64,000 bases of DNA, taken from the NCBI RefSeq assembly GCF_016703145.1, contig NZ_JADJCO010000005.1, forward strand, positions 744,001 to 808,000, in the 5' to 3' direction. Positions 17,865 through 26,658 of this stretch are shown in pieces (positions within the stretch are counted from its first letter, which is position 1; each line of letters begins with the position of its first letter). The DNA comes from Ottowia sp. Lineage in GTDB: Bacteria > Pseudomonadota > Gammaproteobacteria > Burkholderiales > Burkholderiaceae_C. A program made the position numbers and the translations under genes. The notes below the pieces were generated by a model. That model worked only from the letters and a program-made list of their open reading frames with translations, had not been told where the DNA came from and did no database searches.

Positions 17865-17925
17865 GAAGAAAAACCGTGGATGCCCTCACCATTCATGCGC
17901 GAGCAGCTCCTTTTTTGGTAGCAAT
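17865..17925 (-). repeat. 55-bp repeat spanning the alaA C-terminus and hom leader
   Basis: On the coding strand: ATTGCTACCAAAAAAGGAGC, TGCTCGCGCATG, then GTG-GGCAT and an A/T tail. It supplies the last residues of the aminotransferase (IATKKGAARA), its stop codon and the leader of hom. Confidence 0.6.
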
Positions 17926-19167
17926 CTCGACCACCGGCGCCCCTTTGGCGTGGCGTTGGCGGTACTGCTCGAGGAACTTCGCCAGGCGCCCGATGGCCTC
18001 GCGCAGGTCGTCCTCGTGCGGCAGGAACACGATGCGGAAGTGCTGGTTGTCCGGGTAGTTGAAGCCCGAGCCCTGCACCAGCATCACGCGCGTGGCGCGC
18101 AGCACCTCCATGAAGAACTGGCGGTCGTCCGCGATCGGGTAGACCCGGGGATCGAGGCGCGGGAACATGTACAGCGCCGCCTGCGGCTTGACGCAGCTGA
18201 CGCCGGGGATGGCGGTGATCAGCTCGTAGGCCAGGTCGCGCTGGCGGCGCAGGCGGCCGCCCTCGCGGATCAGGTCGTTGATGCTCTGGTAGCCGCCCAG
18301 CGCCGTCTGGATCGCCCACTGGCCCGGCACGTTGGAGCCGAGCTTGAGGTTGGCCAGCATGTTCAGGCCTTCGATGAAGTCCTTGGCTATCTCTTTCGGA
18401 CCCGAAATCACCATCCAGCCGGCGCGGTAGCCGCAGGAACGGTAGGCCTTGGACAGCGAGTTGAAGGTGAGCGTGAGCACGTCGGTGGACAGCGACGCCA
18501 TCGCGGTGTGCCGCACCCCTTCGTACAGCACCTTGTCGTACACCTCGTCCACCAGCAGCACCAGGTCATGCTCGCGCGCCAGTTGCACGATGCCGCGCAA
18601 GAACTCGTCGCTGTAGAGCGCGCCGGTGGGGTTGTTGGGGTTGATCACCGCGATGGCGCGCGTGCGCGGCGTGATCTTGGCGCGCATGTCGGCCAGGTCG
18701 GGCATCCAGCCGTTGGCCTCGTCGCACACGTAGTGCACCGGCACGCCGCCCGAGAGGCTGGTCGCGGCCGTCCACAGCGGATAGTCGGGCGAGGGCAGCA
18801 GCAGCTCGTCGCCGTCGTTCAGCAACGCGTTGGTGGCCATCACGATCAGCTCGCTGGCGCCATTGCCCAGGTAGATGTCGTCCAGCGTCACGCCGGCGAT
18901 GCCCTGCTGCTGCGTGTAGTGCATCACGGCCTTGCGCGCCGCGAAGATGCCCTTGCTGTCCGAGTAGCCGGCCGAATCCGGCAGGTTGCGGATCATGTCC
19001 TGCATGACCTCCTCGGGCGGATCGAAGCCGAACGGGGCCATGTTGCCAATGTTCAGCTTGATGATCTTCTGGCCCTCGTCCTCCATCTGCCGGGCTGCGT
19101 CCACGATCGGTCCGCGCACGTCGTACAGCACGTTGGCCAGCTTGGCTGATTTGGAGATCGTCTTCAT
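17893..19167 (-). CDS. alaA: Alanine-type pyridoxal phosphate-dependent aminotransferase
   Basis: 424-aa class I/II aminotransferase, close to the AlaA/AlaC group that interconverts pyruvate/glutamate with alanine/2-oxoglutarate. NIGNMAPFGFDPPEE, the PNNPTGALYS substrate loop, and the PLP lysine in FNSLSKAYRSCGYRAGW are intact. ATG 19167 has AGAGG about 9 nt upstream. It heads the alaA-hom-SGNH-thrC set, an association common in Burkholderiales. The C-terminal IATKKGAARA appears to be encoded by a dispersed repeat and is probably an unconstrained tail. Confidence 0.92.
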   Translation of the reverse strand: MKTISKSAKLANVLYDVRGPIVDAARQMEDEGQKIIKLNIGNMAPFGFDPPEEVMQDMIRNLPDSAGYSDSKGIFAARKAVMHYTQQQGIAGVTLDDIYLGNGASELIVMATNALLNDGDELLLPSPDYPLWTAATSLSGGVPVHYVCDEANGWMPDLADMRAKITPRTRAIAVINPNNPTGALYSDEFLRGIVQLAREHDLVLLVDEVYDKVLYEGVRHTAMASLSTDVLTLTFNSLSKAYRSCGYRAGWMVISGPKEIAKDFIEGLNMLANLKLGSNVPGQWAIQTALGGYQSINDLIREGGRLRRQRDLAYELITAIPGVSCVKPQAALYMFPRLDPRVYPIADDRQFFMEVLRATRVMLVQGSGFNYPDNQHFRIVFLPHEDDLREAIGRLAKFLEQYRQRHAKGAPVVEIATKKGAARA

Positions 19168-19248
19168 GATGCAAAACCTCTTGGACGGCTTGCCCCGCAG
19201 GGAAACATAGAATTGGAACACATCCGCCGCACCAGGACATCTCCCCGC

Positions 19249-19644
19249 ATGAAGTTCCAGTCCGACCAGTTCGGCGCCGCCATCACCGCCTACGGACCCG
19301 GCTGGGTCGCCGTCGGCAGCGAGCGCATCGAACGCAGCCTGCTGCTGCACAGCACCGGCGAGCGTGCCCCGTGGCCGTGCGCCCGATTCGACGAGCTGAC
19401 GGCCGAGCACTTCGCCCCGCTGGCGGCCAGCCGGCCGGAGCTGGTGGTGTTCGGCAGCGGCGAGCGGCTGCGCTTTCCGCGCCCGGCGTGGATCCGGCCG
19501 CTCGTCGAGGCCGGCATCGGCATCGAAACCATGGACACGGCGGCGGCCTGCCGCACCTACAACATCCTGGCCAGCGAAGGCCGGCGCGTGGTCGCCGCGC
19601 TGCTGCTAGAGTCCGGCGCGCCGCGGGCGGATGGGTTAAAATAA
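19249..19644 (+). CDS. Mth938-like domain-containing protein
   Basis: 131-aa protein of the Mth938/NDUFAF3 family (DUF498). Typical features are the central LVVFGSGERLRFP motif and IGIETMDTAAACRTYNIL near the C-terminus. The family includes the mitochondrial complex I assembly factor NDUFAF3, but bacterial members have no established role. The start ATG 19249 is divergent from alaA with an 81-bp gap. The stop TAA is embedded in TTAAAATAA, which also looks like a -10 element for the next gene. Confidence 0.88.
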   Translation: MKFQSDQFGAAITAYGPGWVAVGSERIERSLLLHSTGERAPWPCARFDELTAEHFAPLAASRPELVVFGSGERLRFPRPAWIRPLVEAGIGIETMDTAAACRTYNILASEGRRVVAALLLESGAPRADGLK

Positions 19645-19770
19645 CGGGCTGGCAACTGTTGTCCGTGGCATCCGAGATCGTGGCGGATCGACGCTGCGGC
19701 CCGAAGATGCGGCGGCGCAGCCTGCGTGCCCCCGCTGCCCATCCCAAAACGTCCGGAGATTGAAGTTCAT

Positions 19771-20247
19771 ATGGCGATCGTTGTCAACAAACCCCTTCCC
19801 GAATTCGAAGCGATGGCCACCGGCGGCGTCAAAGTCACCAACACCACGCACGTCGGCCAAGCCCTGATCCTGTACTTCTACCCCAAGGACAACACGCCCG
19901 GCTGCACCACCGAGGCCATGCAGTTCCGCGACAAATACAGGGATTTCGTCAAGGCCGGCGCCGTGGTGTTCGGCGTCAGCCGCGACAACATGAAGTCGCA
20001 CGAGGACTTCAAGTCCAAGCTGGAACTGCCCTTCGAGCTGATCGCCGACACCGAGGAGAAGATGTGCCACATGTTCGGCGTGGTCAAGAACAAGATCATG
20101 TACGGCAAGAAGGTCAAGGGCATCGAGCGCAGCACCTTCCTGCTCAACCCCGAGGGCATCCTCGTGCAAGAGTGGCGCGGCCTGAAGGTTCCCGGCCACG
20201 TGGAAGAAGTCCTGAAGGCCGTGAAGATCCTCAAGAAAGCCGCGTGA
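19771..20247 (+). CDS. bcp: Thioredoxin-dependent peroxiredoxin (Bcp/PrxQ family)
   Basis: 158-aa peroxiredoxin that reduces hydrogen and organic peroxides in the cytoplasm. The peroxidatic Cys is in FYPKDNTPGCTTEAMQF, in the classic PGCT motif. The five-residue-later resolving Cys of many Bcp proteins is absent (Thr-Glu-Ala-Met here), so it would behave as a 1-Cys or partner-resolved enzyme. RSTFLLNPEGIL and the C-terminal helix are typical. ATG 19771 fits the family N-terminus; an in-frame ATG lies 45 bp upstream. A hairpin terminator follows. Confidence 0.92.
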   Translation: MAIVVNKPLPEFEAMATGGVKVTNTTHVGQALILYFYPKDNTPGCTTEAMQFRDKYRDFVKAGAVVFGVSRDNMKSHEDFKSKLELPFELIADTEEKMCHMFGVVKNKIMYGKKVKGIERSTFLLNPEGILVQEWRGLKVPGHVEEVLKAVKILKKAA

Positions 20248-20329
20248 GCCCGGGCTGGGCGCTCATCCGGGCTCATGCATAATGGGCCGCGATGTGGTTG
20301 CAGCCGTTTCGACTTCCCTCTCATGAAAG

Positions 20330-20358
20330 AGCCGCCCGGGCTGACCGAGCGGCTTTTT
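20330..20358 (+). terminator. Intrinsic terminator after bcp
   Basis: AGCCGC (20330-20335) pairs with GCGGCT (20349-20354), followed by TTTTCT. It lies between bcp and the PhoH gene. Confidence 0.6.
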
Positions 20359-20393
20359 CTTTGGGCTCTCACTGACCCTTCCCGCGCACGCCC

Positions 20394-22067
20394 ATGCCCT
20401 TGCCTCCCCCGCCCGCCAAGCGCGGCGCCCAGTTGTCCACCGAGGTCATCGACCTGTCCGCCCGCCGCGCCAAGGTCCGTCCCGCGCGCGCCGCCCAGCC
20501 CGAGGCGACGCCGGCGCCCCAAGGCGACGCCCCCACCCCGCCCGCTGCCCGCGCGCCCGCGCGACTGCTGGCGCGCGCGCCGGAGCCCACGCCGCCAGCG
20601 CCCGTCCTGACACCTCCAGCGCGCAGGGCCCCGCCGTCCGAACGCCCGGCCCCCCGGCGCAAGGCCAGGTCCGAAGGCCCCACGCGCCTGTTCGTGCTCG
20701 ACACCAACGTGCTGCTGCACGACCCGATGGCGCTGTTCCGTTTCGACGAGCACGACATTTACCTGCCCATGATCACGCTCGAAGAGCTGGACGGGCACAA
20801 GAAGGGCATGACCGAAGTGGCCCGCAACGCCCGCCAGACCAGCCGCCTGCTGGACGCGCTGGCCGGCGTGAAGGGCGCCGACATGGCGCACGGCCTGAGG
20901 CTCGACTCCGCCGGCCACGTGGACGCCAACGGCAAGCTGTACTTCCAGACCACGCCGCTCGAAGCCACCATGCCCGCCGCCCTGCCCCAGGGCAAGGCCG
21001 ACAACCAGATCCTCGGCGTCGTCGCCGCGCTGGAGAAGCAGTACGCCCCGCGCGAGGTCATCCTGGTGTCCAAGGACATCAACATGCGCGTCAAGGCACG
21101 CGCGCTGGGCCTGGCCGCCGAGGACTACGAGAACGACAAGACGCTGGAGGACGGCGACCTGCTGTACGCCGGCAGCCTGCAACTGCCCCCCGACTTCTGG
21201 ACCCGGCAGAGCAAGACCATCGAGAGCTGGCAGAGCGGCAGCGCCACCTACTACCGCATCGGCGGCCCGGTGGTGGCCGGCCTGCAGATCAACCAGTTCG
21301 TCTACTTCGAATCGCCCGGCGAGCCCAGCCTGTACGCCCGCGTCACCGAGATCCGCGACAAGACGGCGGTGCTGCGCACGCTGAAGGACTACACGCACCT
21401 GAAGAACGGCGTGTGGGGCGTGACGGCGCGCAACCGCGAGCAGAACTTCGCCCTCAACCTGCTGATGGACCCGGAGATCGACTTCGTCACCCTGGCCGGC
21501 ACGGCCGGCACCGGCAAGACGCTGCTGGCGCTGGCCTCGGGCCTGACGCAGGTGCTGGACGAGCGCCGCTACACCGAGATCATCATGACCCGCGCCACCG
21601 TCAGCGTGGGCGAGGACATCGGCTTCCTGCCCGGCACCGAGGAGGAGAAGATGGGCCCCTGGATGGGCGCGCTGGACGACAACCTCGAATTCCTGGCCAA
21701 GGGCGACGGCGGCAATGCCGGCGAATGGGGACGCGCGGCCACCAACGAGCTGATCCGCAGCCGCATCAAGATCAAAAGCATGAACTTCATGCGCGGGCGC
21801 ACCTTCATGAACAAGTGGATCATCATCGACGAGGCGCAGAACCTCACGCCCAAGCAGATGAAGACCCTGATCACCCGCGCCGGCCCGGGCACCAAGATCA
21901 TCTGCATGGGCAACCTGGCGCAGATCGACACGCCCTACCTCACCGAGGGCTCCTCGGGCCTGACCTTCGCGGTGGACCGCTTCAAGGGCTGGCCGCACGG
22001 CGGGCACATCACCCTGGCGCGCGGCGAGCGCTCGCGGCTGGCGGATTTCGCCAGCGAGGTGCTGTAG
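20394..22067 (+). CDS. PhoH family protein with N-terminal PIN domain
   Basis: 557-aa fusion of a PIN-type RNase domain and a PhoH-type ATPase (PhoH2-like). An N-terminal linker of about 90 residues rich in Pro/Ala/Arg precedes the PIN domain (RLFVLDTNVLLHDP, ITLEELDGHKKG; acidic residues intact). The ATPase has Walker A GTAGTGKT at 369-376, MTRATVSVGEDIGFLPGT and Walker B IIIDEAQNLTP. PhoH2 proteins are RNA helicase/RNase enzymes. The long disordered N-terminus is low-complexity, so the true start could be later, but ATG 20394 is the first in frame after the bcp terminator. Confidence 0.93.
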   Translation: MPLPPPPAKRGAQLSTEVIDLSARRAKVRPARAAQPEATPAPQGDAPTPPAARAPARLLARAPEPTPPAPVLTPPARRAPPSERPAPRRKARSEGPTRLFVLDTNVLLHDPMALFRFDEHDIYLPMITLEELDGHKKGMTEVARNARQTSRLLDALAGVKGADMAHGLRLDSAGHVDANGKLYFQTTPLEATMPAALPQGKADNQILGVVAALEKQYAPREVILVSKDINMRVKARALGLAAEDYENDKTLEDGDLLYAGSLQLPPDFWTRQSKTIESWQSGSATYYRIGGPVVAGLQINQFVYFESPGEPSLYARVTEIRDKTAVLRTLKDYTHLKNGVWGVTARNREQNFALNLLMDPEIDFVTLAGTAGTGKTLLALASGLTQVLDERRYTEIIMTRATVSVGEDIGFLPGTEEEKMGPWMGALDDNLEFLAKGDGGNAGEWGRAATNELIRSRIKIKSMNFMRGRTFMNKWIIIDEAQNLTPKQMKTLITRAGPGTKIICMGNLAQIDTPYLTEGSSGLTFAVDRFKGWPHGGHITLARGERSRLADFASEVL

Positions 22068-22090
22068 CCCTCGCGCCGTTGCCTCAACGA

Positions 22091-22114
22091 GAAACCGGCC
22101 TTCTGGCCGGTTTC
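22091..22114. terminator. Bidirectional terminator between phoH and dodecin
   Basis: A perfect 10-bp stem GAAACCGGCC / GGCCGGTTTC closes on TTCT, followed by a T-rich tract. The genes converge, so it can serve both. Confidence 0.8.
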
Positions 22115-22138
22115 TTCTTGGCGGTCCGGCGCCCAGCC

Positions 22139-22351
22139 TTACTCGTCCACCTCGCCGACCACGAAGGTCACGCTCATGTTCACGCGGTACACCTTGATCC
22201 GGCCGCCTTCGATGACGACCTTCTGCTCCTTGATCCACGCGCCGCGCACGTTGTCGATGGTGTCGGTGGCGCGGCCCACGCCGGCGAGGATGGCATCCTC
22301 GAAGCTCTCGGTGCTGGAAGCGCTGATTTCGATGACTTTGGCGACGCTCAT
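22139..22351 (-). CDS. Dodecin family flavin-binding protein
   Basis: 70-aa dodecin. The family forms hollow dodecamers that bind riboflavin/FMN/FAD in stacked pairs. The N-terminal KVIEISASSTESFEDAI, the flavin-stacking Trp in VRGAWIKEQ (about residue 39) and VEGG-like IEGGRIKVYRV are typical, and length is normal. The RBS is a good GGAGA. It is divergent from cysI. Confidence 0.95.
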   Translation of the reverse strand: MSVAKVIEISASSTESFEDAILAGVGRATDTIDNVRGAWIKEQKVVIEGGRIKVYRVNMSVTFVVGEVDE

Positions 22352-22465
22352 GGGTTTTCTCCTGAGGGAATTTCATGGGGTTGACGACGCTTCACCTTAA
22401 TCGGCAGGTCACCGCCCGCCTGTGGGACGCGGCCTGCTCAGCCCGTCAGCCGCACGGCCGACCCG

Positions 22466-22520
22466 CTTATGCGGGATCGGCATATATCAACAACAAAGTA
22501 TTCGTTTGATTCCACATAAG
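22466..22520. promoter_or_regulatory. Regulatory region of the cys operon
   Basis: The 237-bp gap between divergent dodecin and cysI has an A/T-rich core with CTTATG (22466-22471) and its inverted partner CATAAG (22515-22520). CysB, a LysR-type regulator, would be expected to act here, but I cannot confirm a CysB site. Confidence 0.3.
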
Positions 22521-22588
22521 ACGCCGGTACATTGGCGCCCATCTGAGGTGGCCCCGTGGCCGCTTCGTGGACTTCTTCTCACGCCGCG

Positions 22589-24397
22589 ATGTACCAATAC
22601 ACCGACTTCGACCGCCAATTCGTCCAGTTGCGCGCCCAGCAGTTCCGCGACCAGCTCGAGCGCTGGCAGCGCGGCGAGCTGACCGACGAGCAGCTTCTTC
22701 CCCTGCGCCTGCAGAACGGCTGGTACATCCAGCGCTACGCGCCCATGGCCCGCATCGCCGTGCCCTATGGCGAGATCAGCAGCGCCCAGCTGCGCATGCT
22801 GGCGCGCATCGCCCGCGACCACGACAAGCCGGCGCCCGAGCTGCTGGCCCACGCGCAGGCCACGCAGGACGAGCTGCAGGCCGCCCAGCCGGGCCTGACC
22901 CTGGCCGCGGCGCCGCTCAAGTACGGCTACGGCCACTTCACCACGCGCACCAACGTCCAGTTCAACTGGATTCCCATCACCCAGGCCGCCGACGTGATGG
23001 ACCTGCTGGCCAGCGTGCACATGCACGGCATCCAGACCAGCGGCAACGACATCCGCAACATCACCTGCGAGGCCTACGAGGGCATTGCGCAGGACGAGAT
23101 CGTCGACACGCGCCCGTTCGCCGAGATCGCGCGCCAGTGGAGCTCGCTGCACCCCGAATTCACCTTCCTGCCGCGCAAGTTCAAGATCGCCTTCAACGGC
23201 TCGGAAGAAGACCGCGCCGCCACCGGCTGGTACGACATCGGCGTGCAGGCGCGCCGCGCCGACGACGGCGCCGTGGGCTTCACCGTCAAGGTCGGCGGTG
23301 GCATGGGCCGCACGCCGGTCATCGGCAGCGTGGTGCGCGAATTCCTGCCGTGGGACCAGCTGCTGAACTACATCGAGGCCGTGATCCGCGTCTACAACGG
23401 CTACGGCCGGCGCGACAACAAGTGGAAGGCGCGCATCAAGATCCTCGTCAAGGCCGAGGGCCAGAAGTTCATCGACGCGGTGGAGGCCTAATACAAGGCC
23501 ATCGTCGAGCAGGACGGCGCCCCGCACACCATCACCCAGGCCGAGCTGAACCGCGTCACCGCCAACTTCGTGGTGCCCGAGCTGAAAGCCGCCAACCTGC
23601 CCTCCACCGTCAAGACCGAGGGCCAGATGTACCAGCGCTGGCTGCGACAGAACGTGCGCGGCCACCGCCAGCCGCATCTGCGCGCCGTCACCCTGTCGTT
23701 CAAGCGCGTGGGCTTCGCGCCCGGCGACGCCGACGCAGACACCCTGGACGCGCTGGCCCGTCTGGCCGACCAGTTCTCCGCCGGCGAGGCGCGCCTGACG
23801 CACGAGCAGAACCTGATGCTGCCCTGGGTGTTCGAGAGCGACCTGCCCGCCCTGTACGAGGCAGCGCGCGTCCTGGGCCTGGCCCAGCCCAACATCGGCC
23901 TGATCAGCGACATGATCGTGTGCCCCGGCGGCGACTTCTGCTCGCTGGCCAACGCGCGTTCGCTGCCCATCGCCGCCGCGCTGACCGAGCTGTTCCAGGA
24001 CATCGACGAGATCACCGACCTCGGCCCCATCGACCTGCACATGAGCGGCTGCATCAACTCCTGCGGCCACCACCACAGCGGCCACATCGGCATCCTGGGC
24101 GTCGACAAGGACGGCAAGGAGTGGTACCAGGTCACGCTGGGCGGCTCCGACGGCACCCACCTGTCGGGCCCAGCCATCGGCGGCAAGGTGGTCGGCCCCT
24201 CGTTCTCGGCCGCCGAGGTGCCGGACGTGGTCGAAGCGGTGCTGACCACCTACCGCGACCTGCGCACGAGCGCCGCCGAACACTTCATCGACACGTTGCG
24301 GCGCGTCGGCCACGAGCCCTTCAAGCAAGCGGCCAACGCGGCGCGCCACGACCCCGGCCACCGCGCCTCGCGCGCGGCCGCGGAAGCCGCGGCCTGA
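22589..24397 (+). pseudogene. cysI: Sulfite/nitrite reductase hemoprotein (CysI type) with in-frame TAA
   Basis: The frame codes for a ~602-aa siroheme/[4Fe-4S] reductase that would convert sulfite to sulfide. It is interrupted by TAA at 23489-23491 (codon 301). Reading continues in the same frame on both sides without loss of homology (EGQKFIDAVEA, stop, YKAIVEQDG), so this is a single nonsense change, probably from GAA. The siroheme and 4Fe-4S cysteines (C-x5-C in CPGGDFC and C-x3-C in SGCINSCGHH) all lie downstream, so the 300-aa product cannot be active. A GTG at 23570 opens the second half. The rest of the operon is intact, so a recent mutation or base-call error is likely. Start ATG 22589 is preferred to the upstream GTG near 22556. 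Confidence 0.85.
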
Positions 24398-24416
24398 AGA
24401 CGTCCAGAGATCAGAT

Positions 24417-24474
24417 TACTATGAAAATAATAGCTAATGGCTCAGAACCGGTGCCGACTGACAGCCAAAAAGTC
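24417..24474 (+). repeat. 55-bp repeat forming the 5' end of the DUF934 gene
   Basis: TACTATGAAAATAATAGCT is followed by a diverged core and GACAGCCAAAAAG. The ATG within ACTATGAAAAT is used as the start codon of the DUF934 gene. Confidence 0.65.
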
Positions 24475-24828
24475 TTGAAAATCGACAACGACGCCGACCT
24501 GGCCGCCCTGGCGGCGGGCGGCGCGTTGCAGGACGTCGATCGCATCGAACTCGCCTTTCCCAAGTTCACCGACGGCCGCGCCTACAGCCAGGCCGTGCTG
24601 CTGCGCCGCCGCCACGGCTTCAAGGGCGACATCCGGGCCACCGGCGACGTGCTGATCGACCTGCTGGTGCACATGCAGCGCAGCGGCTTCACCAGCGCCG
24701 TGCTGGCCGAGGGCGTGAACGCCGACGCGGCCCAGCGCCAGTTCGACCGCTACGCCGCCTTCTACCAGGGCGACGTGCTGGAGCCGCGCCCGCACTTCGC
24801 GCGTGGGCCGGTGCGGGAGGCGGCATGA
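24421..24828 (+). CDS. DUF934 family protein of the cys operon
   Basis: 135-aa DUF934 protein, a family found almost only between cysI and cysH in proteobacteria and thought to support sulfite reduction, though its function is not established. The conserved ELAFPKFTDGRAYSQAVLLRRR segment, GDVLIDLLVHMQRSGF and the ending RYAAFYQGD are clear. The first ~17 residues (MKIIANGSEPVPTDSQK) are encoded by a dispersed repeat, which also provides the ATG; the conserved domain starts after it. The stop overlaps the cysH ATG (ATGA). Confidence 0.9.
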   Translation: MKIIANGSEPVPTDSQKVLKIDNDADLAALAAGGALQDVDRIELAFPKFTDGRAYSQAVLLRRRHGFKGDIRATGDVLIDLLVHMQRSGFTSAVLAEGVNADAAQRQFDRYAAFYQGDVLEPRPHFARGPVREAA

Positions 24829-25703
24829 GCGCCGCCCGACCGTCCGAAGGCGCGAAGGCCCCCCTGGGGGGCAGCGGACCACGCGCAGCGGGGGAGCAGC
24901 GTGGGGACGACTTGAACGCGGCCGTCAGCATGCTTCCCGGCGCCGATGTACCCACCGCCTCGGCCGTCGATCTGCACGCCCGCGCCTCCGCCAACTTCGA
25001 GGCCAAGCTCCACGAGACCGTGGTGACCCTGCTCAAGGCCGCCGCCACTGGCCCGGTGACGCAGGCCAGTAGCCTGGGTGCCGAGGACATGGTCATCACC
25101 CACCTCATCAACCAGCACGCGCTGCCCGTCCCCGTCTTCGTGCTCGACACCGGCGCGCTGCACGCCGAGACGCTGGCCCTGCTCGACCAGCTCGCCGCGC
25201 AGCAGGCACGCCACCCACACGCGCCGCTGACCGTGTACCGGCCGGTGCGGGAATCGGTGGTGCAGTTCGTCGCCCGCGAAGGCCGCGATGCCATGTACAA
25301 GAGCATCGACCTGCGCAAGGCCTGCTGCGGCGTGCGCAAGATGGAGCCGCTGGCGCGTGCCCTGCACGGCCAGGCCGGCTGGGTCACCGGCCTGCGGCGC
25401 GAGCAGTCCGGCGCGCGCGCCGAGGTGCCGCTGATCGACCGCGCCGAGGAAGAGAGCAAGCGGCTCCTCAAGTACAACCCCCTGGCCGATTGGACCTGGG
25501 GCGACGTGTGGCACTACATCGGCCGGCACAAGGTGCCCTACAACCCGCTGCACGACCAGTTCTACCCCAGCATCGGCTGCGCGCCCTGCACCCGCGCCAT
25601 CACGCTCGGCGAGGACTTCCGCGCCGGCCGCTGGTGGTGGGAGGATGAACAGGCCAAGGAATGCGGCCTGCACGTGAAAACCCCTGAAGGAATCGCCGCA
25701 TGA
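24825..25703 (+). CDS. cysH: Assimilatory adenylylsulfate (APS) reductase
   Basis: 292-aa enzyme reducing activated sulfate to sulfite. The four-cysteine pattern CC (167/168) and C-x2-C (252/255, GCAPC) marks the [4Fe-4S] APS reductases as opposed to PAPS reductases of enteric bacteria. TQASSLGAEDMVI and RREQSGAR are conserved. ATG 24825 overlaps the DUF934 stop by 4 bp. The first ~32 residues (rich in Gly/Ala/Pro) are encoded by a GC-rich dispersed repeat, and the family-like sequence begins later, so ATG 24930 (MLPGADV) is an alternative start. Confidence 0.93.
   Translation: MSAARPSEGAKAPLGGSGPRAAGEQRGDDLNAAVSMLPGADVPTASAVDLHARASANFEAKLHETVVTLLKAAATGPVTQASSLGAEDMVITHLINQHALPVPVFVLDTGALHAETLALLDQLAAQQARHPHAPLTVYRPVRESVVQFVAREGRDAMYKSIDLRKACCGVRKMEPLARALHGQAGWVTGLRREQSGARAEVPLIDRAEEESKRLLKYNPLADWTWGDVWHYIGRHKVPYNPLHDQFYPSIGCAPCTRAITLGEDFRAGRWWWEDEQAKECGLHVKTPEGIAA
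24838..24910 (+). repeat. GC-rich dispersed repeat, copy B, inside the cysH 5' end
   Basis: GACCGTCCGAAGGCGCGAAG, GCCCCCCTGGGGGGCAGCG, then AGCAGCGTGGGGACG match, block by block, the intergenic copy at 13738-13812. Here it is read through in frame as N-terminal residues of CysH. Confidence 0.65.
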
Positions 25704-26656
25704 ACGCGCTCACCGAACCCGCCCTGCTGGCATCGGCCGCGCCCGCCGACGCTCCCCGCCTGAGCAACGCCCACCTCGACGCGCTGGAAGAAGAAACCAT
25801 CTTCGTCCTGCGCGAGGTGGCCGCCGCCTTCGAGCGCCCCGCCCTGCTGTTCTCGGGCGGCAAGGATTCGCTGGTCATGCTGCGCTGCGCCGAGAAGGCC
25901 TTCGGCCGCGGGCGCATCCCGTACCCGCTGCTGATGATCGACACCGGCCACAACTTCCCCGAGGTGACCGACTTCCGCGACTTCCGCGCCCAGGAGCTGG
26001 GCGCCCAGCTCATCGTGCGCAGCGTCGAGGATTCGATGGCGCGCGGCACCGTGCGCCTGGCCCATCCCGGCGAGTCGCGCAATGTGCACCAGTCGGTGAC
26101 GCTGCTGGAAGCCATCGACGAGTTCCGCTTCGACGCGCTGATCGGCGGCGCCCGCCGCGACGAGGAGAAGGCCCGCGCCAAGGAGCGCATCTTCAGCCAC
26201 CGCGACAGCTTCGGCCAATGGCAGCCCAAGGCGCAGCGGCCCGAGCTGTGGACACTGTTCAACACGCGACTGGCGCCCGGCGAACACTTCCGCGTGTTCC
26301 CCATCAGCAACTGGACCGAGCTGGACGTGTGGCAGTACATCGAGCGCGAGCGCATCGAGCTGCCCAGCCTCTACTACGCCCACCCGCGCGAGGTGGTCGA
26401 GCGCCGCGGCCTGCTGGTGCCCGTCACCCCGCTCACGCCCGTGCGCGAGGGCGAGGCCGCCGAGACGCGCACCGTGCGCTTTCGCACTGTTGGCGACATC
26501 ACCTGCACCTGCCCGGTGGAAAGCCCCGCCGCCACGCCGGCCGAGATCGTGATCGAAACCCTGGCCGCCGAGGTGAGCGAGCGCGGCGCCACCCGCATGG
26601 ACGACAAGACCAGCGAAGCGTCGATGGAAAAGCGCAAGAAAGACGGGTACTTCTGA
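25700..26656 (+). CDS. cysD: Sulfate adenylyltransferase subunit 2
   Basis: 318-aa ATP-sulfurylase small subunit, forming APS from sulfate and ATP together with CysN. It has the PP-loop LLFSGGKDSLVML, IGGARRDEEKARAKER, FPISNWTELDVWQYI and the C-terminal MEKRKKDGYF. The ATG overlaps the cysH TGA by 4 bp. Length is normal. Confidence 0.97.
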   Translation: MNALTEPALLASAAPADAPRLSNAHLDALEEETIFVLREVAAAFERPALLFSGGKDSLVMLRCAEKAFGRGRIPYPLLMIDTGHNFPEVTDFRDFRAQELGAQLIVRSVEDSMARGTVRLAHPGESRNVHQSVTLLEAIDEFRFDALIGGARRDEEKARAKERIFSHRDSFGQWQPKAQRPELWTLFNTRLAPGEHFRVFPISNWTELDVWQYIERERIELPSLYYAHPREVVERRGLLVPVTPLTPVREGEAAETRTVRFRTVGDITCTCPVESPAATPAEIVIETLAAEVSERGATRMDDKTSEASMEKRKKDGYF

Positions 26657-26658
26657 TC

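Noticed and set aside
23489..23491. Programmed readthrough or recoding of the cysI TAA
   Set aside because: TAA is the least readthrough-prone stop, no selenocysteine (TGA) or hairpin signal follows, and relatives read a normal codon here as judged by the surrounding conserved sequence.
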